Numbered from the stretch's first letter, positions 51,491-61,161 are shown. The stretch: 64,000 nucleotides of DNA from a bacterium (GCA_016716565.1 JADJWC010000001.1:620001-684000); one strand, 5' to 3'. The notes: generated by a model not told the origin, from the letters alone. Numbers and translations: made by a program.

Positions 51491-53772
51491 AACATTGCAC
51501 TTATACCAACAGAGGGAAGTATTCCAATCGTTTCATTAAACTCAGGTTCTTGTGTTCGCTGATCCCATCTGATTCCGGTAATGTTTTTTCTATTGTAAAT
51601 ATTCTGAATATCAACATAAGTAATTAAAGTCCATCCGGTAAAGAACCATCGTTTATCAACACGCACATCAAGACTATGATTCACAGGAAAGCGTAAAGTA
51701 TTTATCTGATCGACGCTCTGTGTTCCATTTGAATTGTAAGGTGTGTAAGGCTTGCCGGTTGAGTAACGGAATTTGGTTGCAACTTCCCACTCTTCATTTA
51801 TTTTGTAGCCACCGCTAATGTTAAATATCCATGTCTGGTCGTAACTTCCTATTCTCTCCACGTTGTCCAGTGCAGTGAAATTAGCCTCACTGTAAGTTAG
51901 ACTGAGAATTCCGTAATAAGGAGTTTCCGAAAGTTTTTTCTGAAGCGATACTTCAAATCCTTTTGCAAGGCCGGTTCCTTCTGAGTTTAAAGGATCTAAT
52001 CCGAATGAAGCAAAGTTTTCATCGGAACCTGCAAATCCTGCACCTGTGTTAGCCATAATCAGATAAGTTCTCCGGAGACTTGTTGGATAATCAAAGTAAT
52101 CTTTCAGAAATCCTTCAACTCTGAATAATGCATCAGCAGAAAAATATTGATCAACTCCAAGGACATATTGATTAACACGAATGTTTTTTAATTCGAGATT
52201 CATTTCATTTCCAACAAGCCAGATGTAAGAAGGTGATTGATGATAAACACCTGTGCTGAACGTAAACGAGGTTATGTCAGTCAATCTGTAAGAAGCAGAA
52301 AAACGCGGACTGAAAAATGTTTTTGCAGTTGTAGTGGGACTGAAATAATCAGCACGCACTCCAAGATTTAAGTTTAATCTGTCAATCAACAAGAAATTTA
52401 AATTTGTATAAGCCGCGAACTTGCTGTAATTCTCATTTGCATTTATGCTCGTTGTCGGAATACTGTCCCCGAAAGTACTTACAAACTCAGGAACAAAAAC
52501 ATCTGCTTCAAAATTGATGAGCTTTCCTGAAATACCAGCATTTACTTCTGTAATTTTTGAAAGCTTGTAAATGAGATCAGCCTTTAAAGTGTTTTCTTTT
52601 TCTAATGAGTTGTTAGTGAATATCGGATTCAGAAGTGAATCGCTTTGCTGAGTGTTATAATCAACATAATTTCTATTCAAAGTAAGATTCAAAAAACCAT
52701 CTGTGAACAAATGGCGATAAGATAATCCTGTTGCATATTGTGTTTGGTCGCTTCCAAGTATTCTCGAGTTATCGTATCTCTGATCTTCTGTGTCATTAAA
52801 ATATTTTACATTATCGAAAGCTGAGATTAGTAAAAACGAAATTGAATTTCTGTTATCTATCGTCCAGTCAAATTTTGCAAAGCCATCGTAGTATTCAGGA
52901 ACGAATGAGAAATCTGCTGCTTTGAATATAAAATCAAGATAACTTCTTCTTGCGGAAAAGATGAAGGTCGAGTTTTGAGTTACGGGTCCTTCCAAATCAA
53001 GTCCGAATTGAGTTGCCGAGATAGTTCCTTTCCCACCAATTTTATCTTTTCTTCCCTCACGAAAGTCAATGGTGAGAACAGATGAAAGTTTATCTCCATT
53101 CAAAACTGAAAATCCACCTGTTGAAAAAGTTGTAGCATCTACAAAATCAAGATTAATATAACTGAGCGGACCTCCTGTTGCACCCTGTGTTCCGAAGTGA
53201 TTAATATTCTGAACGGGAATTCCCTCTATTAAATATAAATTTTCTGAAGGACCACCGCCGCGGACAATTAAATCATTTCTTCCCGGATCAGCTTGTGCTA
53301 CACCGGGTAAAATTGAAACTGCTCTCACCACATCCTCAAATCCTCCGGCACTTCTTCTTATTTCCTCATTGCTGAAACCTTTAATACTTCCGACTTCAAT
53401 TGGGTTTCTAATAAAATAATCACTTTGAACAACTACTCCTTCCAGTTCAATTGTCGTAACTGTAAGTTCGAAGTTAACGATTGCAGGTCTACCAGGCATA
53501 ACACTGATGTCAGTTTTTGTAACGCTGTTGTAGCCGATAACTGAGGCCCGAACCTGATAAGTATTTGGCGGAATGTTGTTTATAACAAATTCACCTTGTG
53601 CATTAGTAGCAGCACCCAGGTCAGTTCCCAGAATAATTATATTAGCACCGATTAAAGGCTCATTGGAAGTTTTATCAATCACTTTTCCATACATAGAGCC
53701 GGTTAATTCCTGTGCAAATGTTGTTATTGCCGAAATTAAAAGGATAATAATGGTTAAAAATTGGTATTTCAT
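51487..53772 (-). CDS. TonB-dependent receptor with carboxypeptidase-regulatory domain
   Basis: 761 residues. A signal peptide (about 1-20) leads to a CarboxypepD_reg beta-sandwich (about 24-110, GKVIDKTSNEPLIGANI), a plug (about 125-235, DLIVRGGGPSENLYLIEGIPV) and a 22-strand-like barrel ending SVGISAMF. It imports a ligand using energy from TonB. There is no SusD partner nearby, so it is not a canonical Sus pair. The stop overlaps the convergent geranylgeranyl reductase gene by 4 bases (CTAA shared). Confidence 0.92.
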   Translation of the reverse strand: MKYQFLTIIILLISAITTFAQELTGSMYGKVIDKTSNEPLIGANIIILGTDLGAATNAQGEFVINNIPPNTYQVRASVIGYNSVTKTDISVMPGRPAIVNFELTVTTIELEGVVVQSDYFIRNPIEVGSIKGFSNEEIRRSAGGFEDVVRAVSILPGVAQADPGRNDLIVRGGGPSENLYLIEGIPVQNINHFGTQGATGGPLSYINLDFVDATTFSTGGFSVLNGDKLSSVLTIDFREGRKDKIGGKGTISATQFGLDLEGPVTQNSTFIFSARRSYLDFIFKAADFSFVPEYYDGFAKFDWTIDNRNSISFLLISAFDNVKYFNDTEDQRYDNSRILGSDQTQYATGLSYRHLFTDGFLNLTLNRNYVDYNTQQSDSLLNPIFTNNSLEKENTLKADLIYKLSKITEVNAGISGKLINFEADVFVPEFVSTFGDSIPTTSINANENYSKFAAYTNLNFLLIDRLNLNLGVRADYFSPTTTAKTFFSPRFSASYRLTDITSFTFSTGVYHQSPSYIWLVGNEMNLELKNIRVNQYVLGVDQYFSADALFRVEGFLKDYFDYPTSLRRTYLIMANTGAGFAGSDENFASFGLDPLNSEGTGLAKGFEVSLQKKLSETPYYGILSLTYSEANFTALDNVERIGSYDQTWIFNISGGYKINEEWEVATKFRYSTGKPYTPYNSNGTQSVDQINTLRFPVNHSLDVRVDKRWFFTGWTLITYVDIQNIYNRKNITGIRWDQRTQEPEFNETIGILPSVGISAMF

Positions 53773-53832
53773 AAATTAATTCTTGAATTAAATATCTTTT
53801 AAAAACAACTCCAAAGTTATTAAAGTTCTGTG

Positions 53833-53858
53833 CCAACTTAATTTATATTATAAGTTGG
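53833..53858. promoter_or_regulatory. 8-bp inverted repeat at the start of the hybrid kinase gene
   Basis: CCAACTTA and TAAGTTGG are separated by 10 AT-only bases. The first possible start codon (TTG 53855) falls inside the second arm. It may be an operator over the promoter, which would put the real start downstream. Confidence 0.5.
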
Positions 53859-55408
53859 AATTATTTTTTATTATTGAAGTATGTGTTTTAGAAAAGAAAG
53901 CAGAGGATAGTCAAAGTTCTTTGAGTAAAAAGAAGAAAAACGCAGGTTTCAGCCTTGATGAAATTCAAAGTCACTTCAATGAGCAGTTTTTCTGGATCGA
54001 AGGTGGTGATGATCCGGCTGTTTTATTTTCCGAAAATTTGCAAGCTGTTACAGGATACACCAGCACCGAGTTGAATGAGCTGGGCGGATGGTTATCTTTA
54101 ATTCTGCAGGATGATTTGACTTACTATCGAAAGACAATTGATCAATGGCTTCAGGATTCGGAGAAAGATATACTTGAATTAAATTACCGGATAACAAGAA
54201 AAGACGGCAGAGTCGTTCATCTTTCTGAGAAAATAAAAATAATCCGTGACCAAAACAGAAATATCATAAATAAAATTGGGTTGGTGTCGGATGTTTCAGA
54301 TCATGCAAAATTAGTGGAGAAATTAAAGAGCAAGAATGAACATCTTGAATCGATGAATTCATCAAAGGATAATTTTCTCTCTATACTCTCACATGACCTT
54401 CGGGCACCATTTACAAGTATTCTCGGTTTTTCTGAAATAATACTCAACGAAACTAAGCTACCCGAAAAAGATAAAATCGAATATGTGAAGTTCATTTATG
54501 ATTCTTCAAACAACCAGCTTCAGCTCATAAATCATCTTTTTGACTGGGCGCAGATCCAAACCGGAAAAATAAAAACAGATATACAAAGACTTCATGCACA
54601 GAGTATTGCGTATAGCTGCATATCGTATCTAACGGCTCAGGCTATTCGCAAAAATATTCATACAAATGTCAGCATACCTGACTCGTTTTTTATTGATGCA
54701 GATGAACGGCTTGTAACAAAAATATTTATGAATCTCATCAGTAATGCTATAAAGTATTCATATGAAAATGAATCGGTTGAAATATCGGCGAATATTTACA
54801 ACAACAACTTCACTGAATTTATAGTAAAAGACCGTGGTTTCGGTATTTCAGAAACCAACAAGGAAAAAATTTTTAATATTGGAAGACTTTTTTCTACCGA
54901 GGGGACAAAGGGTGAAAAGGGAAGCGGACTTGGGCTTATGTTATCCAGGTTAATAGTTGAGAAGCATGGAGGAGAGATGTGGTATTTTTCAACTGAGGGA
55001 AAAGGAAGTGAGTTTCATTTTACTCTTCCTTCAGCAGCAAGCTATATTTTGCTTGTTGTAAATGATCCGACAGATATCAATCAGCTCGAAGAAGGAATTT
55101 CAAAATTTTATCCGAACCTCCAGGTGCTTAAAGCCGAAAACGGATTTGAAGCAATCGAAATTATTTCAGCAAAATCCCCGTCGCTTGTTATTATTGAACA
55201 TGATCTTCCATTGATGGATGGTTTGCAGTTAATAAAATCAGCCAGGAATAAACATAAGAGCATCAGGATTCCTTTTATAGTTTTTGTTGATTCAGCTTCA
55301 GATGATGTTGTAAGTTCATATCAGGACCTCAATGTAAAAATAATCAAAGATAAGCCATCGCTTACTGAATTATTGAATGACAAAATTGAATCTTTAATAT
55401 ATACTTAA
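53855..55408 (+). CDS. PAS-containing hybrid histidine kinase with pseudo-receiver
   Basis: Up to 517 residues. The N-terminus has no ATG; TTG at 53855 or TTG at 53921 may be the start, so the exact N-terminus is uncertain. A PAS domain (about 40-150) is followed by a HisKA with His180 (ILSHDLRAPF), an HATPase (about 285-392, NLISNAIKY, GFGIS, GSGLGL) and a receiver-like domain (about 397-515). In the receiver the phosphoacceptor Asp is replaced by Glu448 (IIEHDLP), and the acidic pocket reads ND instead of DD. The kinase part is intact; the receiver may be a fixed-state regulator. No membrane segment is present. Confidence 0.9.
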   Translation: MELFFIIEVCVLEKKAEDSQSSLSKKKKNAGFSLDEIQSHFNEQFFWIEGGDDPAVLFSENLQAVTGYTSTELNELGGWLSLILQDDLTYYRKTIDQWLQDSEKDILELNYRITRKDGRVVHLSEKIKIIRDQNRNIINKIGLVSDVSDHAKLVEKLKSKNEHLESMNSSKDNFLSILSHDLRAPFTSILGFSEIILNETKLPEKDKIEYVKFIYDSSNNQLQLINHLFDWAQIQTGKIKTDIQRLHAQSIAYSCISYLTAQAIRKNIHTNVSIPDSFFIDADERLVTKIFMNLISNAIKYSYENESVEISANIYNNNFTEFIVKDRGFGISETNKEKIFNIGRLFSTEGTKGEKGSGLGLMLSRLIVEKHGGEMWYFSTEGKGSEFHFTLPSAASYILLVVNDPTDINQLEEGISKFYPNLQVLKAENGFEAIEIISAKSPSLVIIEHDLPLMDGLQLIKSARNKHKSIRIPFIVFVDSASDDVVSSYQDLNVKIIKDKPSLTELLNDKIESLIYT

Positions 55409-55446
55409 AGTTTTCACTTAATTAATAACCCAATAGAATATAATTG

Positions 55447-56439
55447 ATGAACCAGCCCGAACTAAATACTCTTGTGAAGAATGATCGCGTGGATCATTTT
55501 CTTCTCATAAGAAAACTTGAACTCCGTAGCACTAAAAGCGGCAATGATTTTCTTTCAACTGAGCTCGGCGACAAATCTACTTCAATGAATGCTAATATCT
55601 GGGAAGGTTTTTCTGAGATTGCTGCAAGAGGAAAAGTCGGCGATGTTGTTAAAGTAGCAGGGACTATAGAAGAATATCAGGGTTCATTGCAGATCAGAGT
55701 AACATCTATCAGGCTGGCGTTAGAAAAAGACAAGGTGAAACCTCAGGATTTCCTTCCAGTATCCAAACGCAATCCGGAGGAAATGAAAAAAGAGTTCACT
55801 CAGAAAATAAAAAGTGTTTCCAACAAACATTTAAAAAAATTGTTGTCAGAAATCTTTAATGAAGAAAGGTTTGAACTTTTTGCAACAGCTCCCGCGGGGA
55901 AATCATGGCATCACGCCTATATTCATGGATTGATTGAACACACTCTTGAAATCATAAAAATATGTGAACTGATGTGTGAATTTCATCCGGAGCTGAACAG
56001 AGATCTTTTGATCTCAGGAGCGATGCTGCATGACCTCGGTAAAATTGAGGAACTTTCTTTTGAGTCAGCATTTGAATACACAGATAAGGGAAAGCTTGTT
56101 GGTCATATTGTTATCGCAGCAAATCTCGTTAAGGATGAAATTAAAAAGATTTCAGGATTTCCATCGGAATTGGAAAACAATCTGATTCATTTAATACTAA
56201 GTCATCAAGGAAAGCTTGAGCACGCTTCACCGGTTGTTCCAAAAACCGCTGAGGCTATTGCACTTTATCAGGCAGACGAGCTTAGTGCAAAAGTGAACGC
56301 TTATAAAAATGCCGTTGAATCGGAACTTAGACCGGATTCCAACTGGACGAAGTTTATTCATCTGGCAGATACAGATCTTTACAAATTTAACTTCAGGGAA
56401 AATTCTGAAGAGAATACAAAAAAATCTTTGTTCGATTAA
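55447..56439 (+). CDS. YhaM-like 3'-5' exoribonuclease (OB fold + HD domain)
   Basis: 330 residues. Residues 10-95 form an OB-type nucleic-acid-binding fold; the HD domain (about 150-300) carries HHAYIHGLIEHT, GAMLHDLGKIEE and LSHQGKLEHASP, the metal ligands of HD phosphohydrolases. The order matches YhaM/CbfA nucleases. ATG at 55447 is preferred over the TTG three bases before it. A TPR gene follows after 14 bases, so the two are probably in one operon with the sirtuin gene. Confidence 0.9.
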   Translation: MNQPELNTLVKNDRVDHFLLIRKLELRSTKSGNDFLSTELGDKSTSMNANIWEGFSEIAARGKVGDVVKVAGTIEEYQGSLQIRVTSIRLALEKDKVKPQDFLPVSKRNPEEMKKEFTQKIKSVSNKHLKKLLSEIFNEERFELFATAPAGKSWHHAYIHGLIEHTLEIIKICELMCEFHPELNRDLLISGAMLHDLGKIEELSFESAFEYTDKGKLVGHIVIAANLVKDEIKKISGFPSELENNLIHLILSHQGKLEHASPVVPKTAEAIALYQADELSAKVNAYKNAVESELRPDSNWTKFIHLADTDLYKFNFRENSEENTKKSLFD

Positions 56440-56453
56440 AGCAAAGGAGAGAT

Positions 56454-57239
56454 ATGAAAATTTCTACATTTGTTCTAACAATTCTTTTATATGTTTTTTT
56501 GAGTCACGATTTTTTTGCTCAAAACTTTGAAGAATTAATTCAGGAAGGCGATAAGTACAACACTGAATTCCAGCATCAGAAATCTTTGGAAGCTTATAAA
56601 AAAGCTGATAAACTGAAACCTGCAAATTGGGAAGTCATGTGGCGAATAAGCAGGGCATTAGTAGATATCGCAAACAAAATGCCCGAGGGAAATGATCAGC
56701 AGGAAGAAGCAAAATTTAATAAATATAAAGAGTCACTAACTTATGCTGATAGTGCGGTTAAACTTGCCTCGGATCAGTCGGTCACTTACGTTAGACGAGC
56801 GATTGTAAAAGGACGCATTGCTTTATTCGAAGGTGTTTTTTCAGCAATCGGAACCGTTAACGATGTTAAAGATGATTGTGAGAGAGCAATTCAATTGAAC
56901 AATGGAGGAAATTACATTCAGGCACTTTCGCATTATGTTCTTGGAAGAACACATGCAAAAGTTTGTGAAAAATCTTATTTGCTCCGGCTTCCACTTGGAC
57001 TTGGCTGGGGTGATATGGAAGTTGCAATTAGAGAATTTCAAAATGCTATTAAGCTGAGACCAAATATGAGAATGTTTTATCTCGATCTTGCCAAAGCATA
57101 TATTGAGGAAGATGAATACGAGCTTGCAAAAGAAAATCTGCTTAAAGTCGAAAGCGCACCGGTAGTGCTTGAAGATGACGAACAATATTTGAAGGAAGCA
57201 AAACAACTTCTGAAAGAAGTAAACAAAGAACTCGAGTGA
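56454..57239 (+). CDS. Exported TPR protein
   Basis: 261 residues with a signal peptide (about 1-22, ILLYVFLSHDFFAQ) and TPR-like helices (about 28-75, 95-115 and 145-250). An AAAGGAGA Shine-Dalgarno precedes the ATG. It overlaps the sirtuin gene by 4 bases. Partners are unknown. Confidence 0.83.
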   Translation: MKISTFVLTILLYVFLSHDFFAQNFEELIQEGDKYNTEFQHQKSLEAYKKADKLKPANWEVMWRISRALVDIANKMPEGNDQQEEAKFNKYKESLTYADSAVKLASDQSVTYVRRAIVKGRIALFEGVFSAIGTVNDVKDDCERAIQLNNGGNYIQALSHYVLGRTHAKVCEKSYLLRLPLGLGWGDMEVAIREFQNAIKLRPNMRMFYLDLAKAYIEEDEYELAKENLLKVESAPVVLEDDEQYLKEAKQLLKEVNKELE

Positions 57240-57973
57240 TCAGGATAGATGATACCTTAATTGATACTCTGAAAAATTCAGAGTCAATTGTTTTTTTTAC
57301 AGGGGCTGGAGTTTCAGCCGAAAGCGGGATTCCTACTTTTCGCGGTAAAGAAGGTTTGTGGAATAAATTCAAACCGGAAGAACTCGCAAACTTCGATGCG
57401 TTTATGAGAAATCCCGAACTTGTTTGGGAATGGTATAATTACAGAAGAAAAATAGTACACGATGCGCAGCCGAATGCAGCTCACCTGACAATCGCAGAAA
57501 TGCAAAATCACTTCAAAGATGTTACTGTAGTTACGCAGAACGTCGACAACCTTCATCGTAGAGCTGGCAGTAAAAAGATTTTTGAACTTCACGGCAACAT
57601 CGAAAAAAATTATTGCATAAACTGTAAAAAAGATTTTAATGAAGAACTTGATTTTTCTTCTGGTGTTCCGAAATGTGAATGCGGTGGATTGATCCGACCG
57701 GGTGTCGTTTGGTTTGGTGAATTTCTTCCCGAAGATCAGTTTCGTGGAGGTGAACTTGCAGCGATGAAAGCTGATGCTTTTTTTGTTGTCGGAACTTCAG
57801 CAGTTGTTTATCCTGCTGCCGGATTAGTTTATACAGCTAAAGCCAGCGGTGCAGTTATCGTGGAAGTAAATCTGGAAGAAACAGAAATATCGTCTTCGGT
57901 GAACTATTCTTATTTTGGAAAAGCTGGGGAAATTCTTCCGAAAATATTTGAACAATACAAACAAAGGACCTAA
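57236..57973 (+). CDS. cobB: NAD-dependent deacylase, sirtuin (Sir2/CobB) family
   Basis: 245 residues. NAD-binding motifs GAGVSAESGIPTFRG and TQNVDNLHRRAG and the catalytic ELHGNI are all present. The zinc-binding pairs are CINC and CEC. It removes acyl groups from lysines. The start is GTG at 57236, overlapping the TPR gene stop (GTGA). Whether it is a deacetylase or desuccinylase cannot be told with certainty. It converges on the MarR gene with a 1-base gap. Confidence 0.95.
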   Translation: MIRIDDTLIDTLKNSESIVFFTGAGVSAESGIPTFRGKEGLWNKFKPEELANFDAFMRNPELVWEWYNYRRKIVHDAQPNAAHLTIAEMQNHFKDVTVVTQNVDNLHRRAGSKKIFELHGNIEKNYCINCKKDFNEELDFSSGVPKCECGGLIRPGVVWFGEFLPEDQFRGGELAAMKADAFFVVGTSAVVYPAAGLVYTAKASGAVIVEVNLEETEISSSVNYSYFGKAGEILPKIFEQYKQRT

Positions 57974-57974
57974 G

Positions 57975-58427
57975 TTATTTTCTTACTTGCAAACCAACGA
58001 CTTTACAGAGGAACTGTAATTCTCTCTGTTCATCTTTACTTAAAATCTCAAAATGCTTTTTAATTTTCTTAGCAATTATCGGTAACGATTCCTTGATTTT
58101 AATTTTCCCTTTTGGTGTCAGATGAATGATAAATTCTCTTTTATCCTTTTCACTTCTTCTTCTCTGGACTAACTCACGCTTTTCAAGATTATTAATGACC
58201 ATTGTAATATTACCGCCGCTTTTAAGAATTTTTTTACCCAATTCTCGATGCTTCAGTGGTCCCAGATGAAAAAGAGCATCCAAAACTCCAAACTGACTTT
58301 CACTTAATCTGTAATTGCTTAATTCAAGATTAATTTTGGAATTAATAGTTTCTGCAGACCGAATCAGTTTAATGTAGCTGTTCAAAGCTTCGATTTCTTT
58401 TTTAGAACCCTTGTAATAACTGCTCAT
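57975..58427 (-). CDS. MarR-family transcriptional regulator
   Basis: 150 residues with a winged helix-turn-helix: recognition helix GGNITMVINNLEKREL and wing RRRSEKDKREFIIHLTPKG. It probably regulates itself and its neighbour. It starts 8 bases after the stop of the GlsB-like gene, so the two are co-transcribed. Confidence 0.93.
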   Translation of the reverse strand: MSSYYKGSKKEIEALNSYIKLIRSAETINSKINLELSNYRLSESQFGVLDALFHLGPLKHRELGKKILKSGGNITMVINNLEKRELVQRRRSEKDKREFIIHLTPKGKIKIKESLPIIAKKIKKHFEILSKDEQRELQFLCKVVGLQVRK

Positions 58428-58435
58428 TGAGTTTT

Positions 58436-58708
58436 TTACTTATTCTTTCCCGGTGTAATTAAGCTAAGCACTGCTGTGAATATAACTGCACCTATGATCG
58501 TCCATAATAAATTATAAGTTGTTCCGCGAATTGTAATAGTAAGCGGATCAGGCAGCTGCAATTCCCGGGCGAGCCAGGTACCTATGATTGCGCCAATAAA
58601 CCCAACTACAATCGAAATTATGCATCCACCGCGGCTGAATCCTGAAATGGAGCGCGCAATTGAGCCTGCAATTCCCGCAATAATAAGAGAAATAAGAATG
58701 TCTATCAT
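58436..58708 (-). CDS. GlsB/YeaQ/YmgE family membrane protein
   Basis: 90 residues from ATG at 58708 (the frame's 21 upstream codons lack support). Three hydrophobic helices (about 1-18, 27-47 and 62-82) carry the family phrases IAGIAGSIAR and VVGFIGAIIGTW. The family (transglycosylase-associated, PF04226) is linked to stress responses but has no proven enzymatic role. It precedes the MarR gene in an operon. Confidence 0.9.
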   Translation of the reverse strand: MIDILISLIIAGIAGSIARSISGFSRGGCIISIVVGFIGAIIGTWLARELQLPDPLTITIRGTTYNLLWTIIGAVIFTAVLSLITPGKNK

Positions 58709-58843
58709 TTTATTGAAATATTTATTATTTAATAACAAATGCAAACTAAATTTTATCGAACTCAGAATCAATTAGTTTTGTTAATAATTTGTGACTAGTA
58801 AATTGACCGTGCGTCATATTAGAGGATAATAATAAAGTTTTAA

Positions 58844-59797
58844 ATGGACAGAAGAAAATTTTTAAAAAGCAGTGCAATCGCTGCAGCAGGATCATTGATT
58901 CTGCCTCCTAAAATTATTAGAGGAATGAATACATCTCCTTCTGTTGCTGATATGATTGTTCCTTCATCAGTACCTAAATTAGAAAAATGGGGAGACGATG
59001 AGATTAATATTGCCTGGATAGGTCACGCTACTGTTCTGATTAATTTCTTTGGAAAATATATCCTCACAGACCCGGTCTTCTTTGAAGCAGTTGGAGTTTA
59101 TATTGAAGGTTTCATTCTTGGACCGAAAAGAGCCAGCCTTCCGGCATTGATGCTTGAAGATATTCCCAAACCAGATATCGTATTGCTTTCGCATGCACAT
59201 ATGGATCATATGGATTATAAAACTTTGAAAGCATTGACAGAGAAATATCCGAACCAACTCGATTGCATAGTTGCATACAATACCAAAGATATTGTTGATG
59301 AACTAAAATGGAAATCGATAACTGTTGTTGACTGGGATGAAAAAGTCAGTTTGAATGGAGTGAATTTTAAAGGAATTGAAGTTCAGCATTTCGGATGGCG
59401 TTATCCCGGTGAAAAAGATAGATCGGCAGGATACATTAATGATGGCAGAAGCTTTAATGGTTTTATACTTGAAAGATACGGTAAGAAAATTTTGTTCGGC
59501 GGTGATACAACTTTTACTGATAAGTTTAAAAAACACCGGGATGAAAATGTTGATATTGCGATCATGCCGATTGGAGCTTACAAACCCTGGAGAAAATATC
59601 ACTGCACTCCCGAAGAAGCTCTAGTTATGGCTGAATACCATCTCGGTGCAAAATATTTTATTCCTATTCATACTAAAACTTTTGACAGCGGTGAAATGAT
59701 TTACGAACCGTTGAACTGGTTAGCCCGCACAATCAAGAATTACCAGATAAAAGTCGGGCTTTGGGATATTGGCGAAACATTCACATTAAAAGTATAA
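58844..59797 (+). CDS. Tat-exported MBL-fold metallo-hydrolase
   Basis: 317 residues. A Tat signal (DRRKFLKSSAIAAAGS) begins the protein. The MBL fold follows with WIGHATVLI, the metal motif SHAHMDHMDY, GGDTTFTD and a late FIPIHTKTF. It resembles UlaG/NAPE-PLD-type lactamase superfamily enzymes that act on phosphodiesters or lactones. The substrate is unknown. It is divergent from the GlsB-type gene. Confidence 0.9.
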   Translation: MDRRKFLKSSAIAAAGSLILPPKIIRGMNTSPSVADMIVPSSVPKLEKWGDDEINIAWIGHATVLINFFGKYILTDPVFFEAVGVYIEGFILGPKRASLPALMLEDIPKPDIVLLSHAHMDHMDYKTLKALTEKYPNQLDCIVAYNTKDIVDELKWKSITVVDWDEKVSLNGVNFKGIEVQHFGWRYPGEKDRSAGYINDGRSFNGFILERYGKKILFGGDTTFTDKFKKHRDENVDIAIMPIGAYKPWRKYHCTPEEALVMAEYHLGAKYFIPIHTKTFDSGEMIYEPLNWLARTIKNYQIKVGLWDIGETFTLKV

Positions 59798-59829
59798 TTT
59801 TCCTCCCGAAGATAAAAAATCTACTTAAA

Positions 59830-59896
59830 TCATTCCGGCGAACCAGACATTAATCGGGTGAGTCCGGAATCAGATTCTGGACAAGCCAGAATGACA
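59830..59896. repeat. Dispersed palindromic repeat (GTCATTCCGG family), copy 2
   Basis: Bounded by TCATTCCGG and AGAATGACA, with inner CCGG-containing arms and the hairpin ATTCTGG-ACAAG-CCAGAAT. The layout equals the copy at 25078. It lies between the metallo-hydrolase and DinB genes. Confidence 0.7.
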
Positions 59897-59935
59897 GTAT
59901 CATTATATTTCAGATTAAAATGAATATACTTTAAA

Positions 59936-60502
59936 ATGCAAAGTTCACACCAAATAATTCAGAAATGTATAACTGCAACAAAAGCTAATGTTGAAAGAGC
60001 AACAAGTATATTTTCACATCTTTCCGAAAAACAGTTGAACTGGAAGCCAAATCCTGATTCCTGGAGTGTTGGCGAATGTATTTCTCATCTGATCAACTCA
60101 AACAGTTTATACTTAAGTAAAATTGAAAATATTTTAGGCGAAGTAAAATCTACCGAGTCCAAAGACTTTTCATATAAGCAGAGCCTAGTTGGAAAAATGA
60201 TTGTCAAAGGTGTTGATCCGAAGAATGTCAGGAAAAGCAAAACTTTCAAAGTGTTTTTCCCCGATTCGAGCAATATTAAAAAAAGTATTATTGAGGATTA
60301 TGCCGTATCATCGGATAAATTCATCAGACTGGCAGATAATCTACGTCATCTTGATTTAAAGAAAATAAAACTTAGTTCACCGGTTAATAAATTATTAAGA
60401 ATGAATTTAGGTGATCCGCTGATTATAATTCCTTTGCACGATGAAAGACATTTGAACCAAGCTGAGAGAGTAATGAATCACAAAGATTTTCCGGGAGAGT
60501 AA
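59936..60502 (+). CDS. DinB-family protein
   Basis: 188 residues, a four-helix bundle of the DinB/YfiT superfamily. The metal-ligand histidines are seen in SVGECISHLIN and HDERHLNQAERV. Members are metal-dependent thiol transferases or unknown. It precedes the cobO gene by 4 bases. Confidence 0.9.
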   Translation: MQSSHQIIQKCITATKANVERATSIFSHLSEKQLNWKPNPDSWSVGECISHLINSNSLYLSKIENILGEVKSTESKDFSYKQSLVGKMIVKGVDPKNVRKSKTFKVFFPDSSNIKKSIIEDYAVSSDKFIRLADNLRHLDLKKIKLSSPVNKLLRMNLGDPLIIIPLHDERHLNQAERVMNHKDFPGE

Positions 60503-60506
60503 TTAA

Positions 60507-61040
60507 ATGAATAAACTTAAACAGGGTTTTGTCCAGATATATACGGGAAATGGTAAAGGCAAATCAACTGCTGCGATAGGGCAGGCAGTTCGTGCTGCCG
60601 GATTTGGTTTGAAGACTTACATTGCACAGTTTATGAAAGAATATCCTTACAACGAATTAGTTAGTCTAAAACTTCTTTCTCAATGGATAACCATAGAACA
60701 ATTCGGTGGTGATGAGTTTGTTTACAAAAAAGAATTACCCGGTACTGAGGAATTAGACAAAGCAAAAAAGGGATTACAAACAGCCAGAGAGAAAATGTTT
60801 AGTGGTAAATACGATATAATAATTCTCGATGAAGCAATCGTTGCAATTTATTTCAAACTTATCGCAACAGAAAATCTTGTTGAGTTCATCAAATCAAAAC
60901 CTGAAAATGTTGAGCTCATATTAACTGGAAGATATTGTCCCGAAGAATTAATTGAATTAGCAGACCTCGTCACCGAGATGCGGGAAGTTAAGCATTACTA
61001 TCAAAAAGGAATTACATCGAGAAGGGGAATTGAAAGCTAA
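60507..61040 (+). CDS. cobO: Corrinoid adenosyltransferase CobO/BtuR
   Basis: 177 residues. The P-loop GNGKGKSTAAIGQ and IILDEAIVAI, followed by ILTGRYCPEELIELAD, are diagnostic. It attaches the 5'-deoxyadenosyl group of ATP to cob(I)alamin-type corrinoids. No other cobalamin gene is in the window, which suggests a salvage function. It starts 4 bases after the DinB-family gene. Confidence 0.95.
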   Translation: MNKLKQGFVQIYTGNGKGKSTAAIGQAVRAAGFGLKTYIAQFMKEYPYNELVSLKLLSQWITIEQFGGDEFVYKKELPGTEELDKAKKGLQTAREKMFSGKYDIIILDEAIVAIYFKLIATENLVEFIKSKPENVELILTGRYCPEELIELADLVTEMREVKHYYQKGITSRRGIES

Positions 61041-61132
61041 GTTACTCCTTAATTAACATCTTCTCTTCTAAGCAAATCCACAATTTCATTTGAATATTAG
61101 CAGTAATAGAATTTTTTTACTATTAGACTACC

Positions 61133-61161
61133 TTGACTTTAATTTTAAGTATGCTTAAAAT
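61133..61161 (+). promoter_or_regulatory. Promoter of the iron operon (TTGACT-N17-TAAAAT)
   Basis: TTGACT at 61133-61138 and TAAAAT at 61156-61161 are separated by 17 bases. The perfect palindrome at 61141-61162 covers the spacer and the -10 box. Confidence 0.55.
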
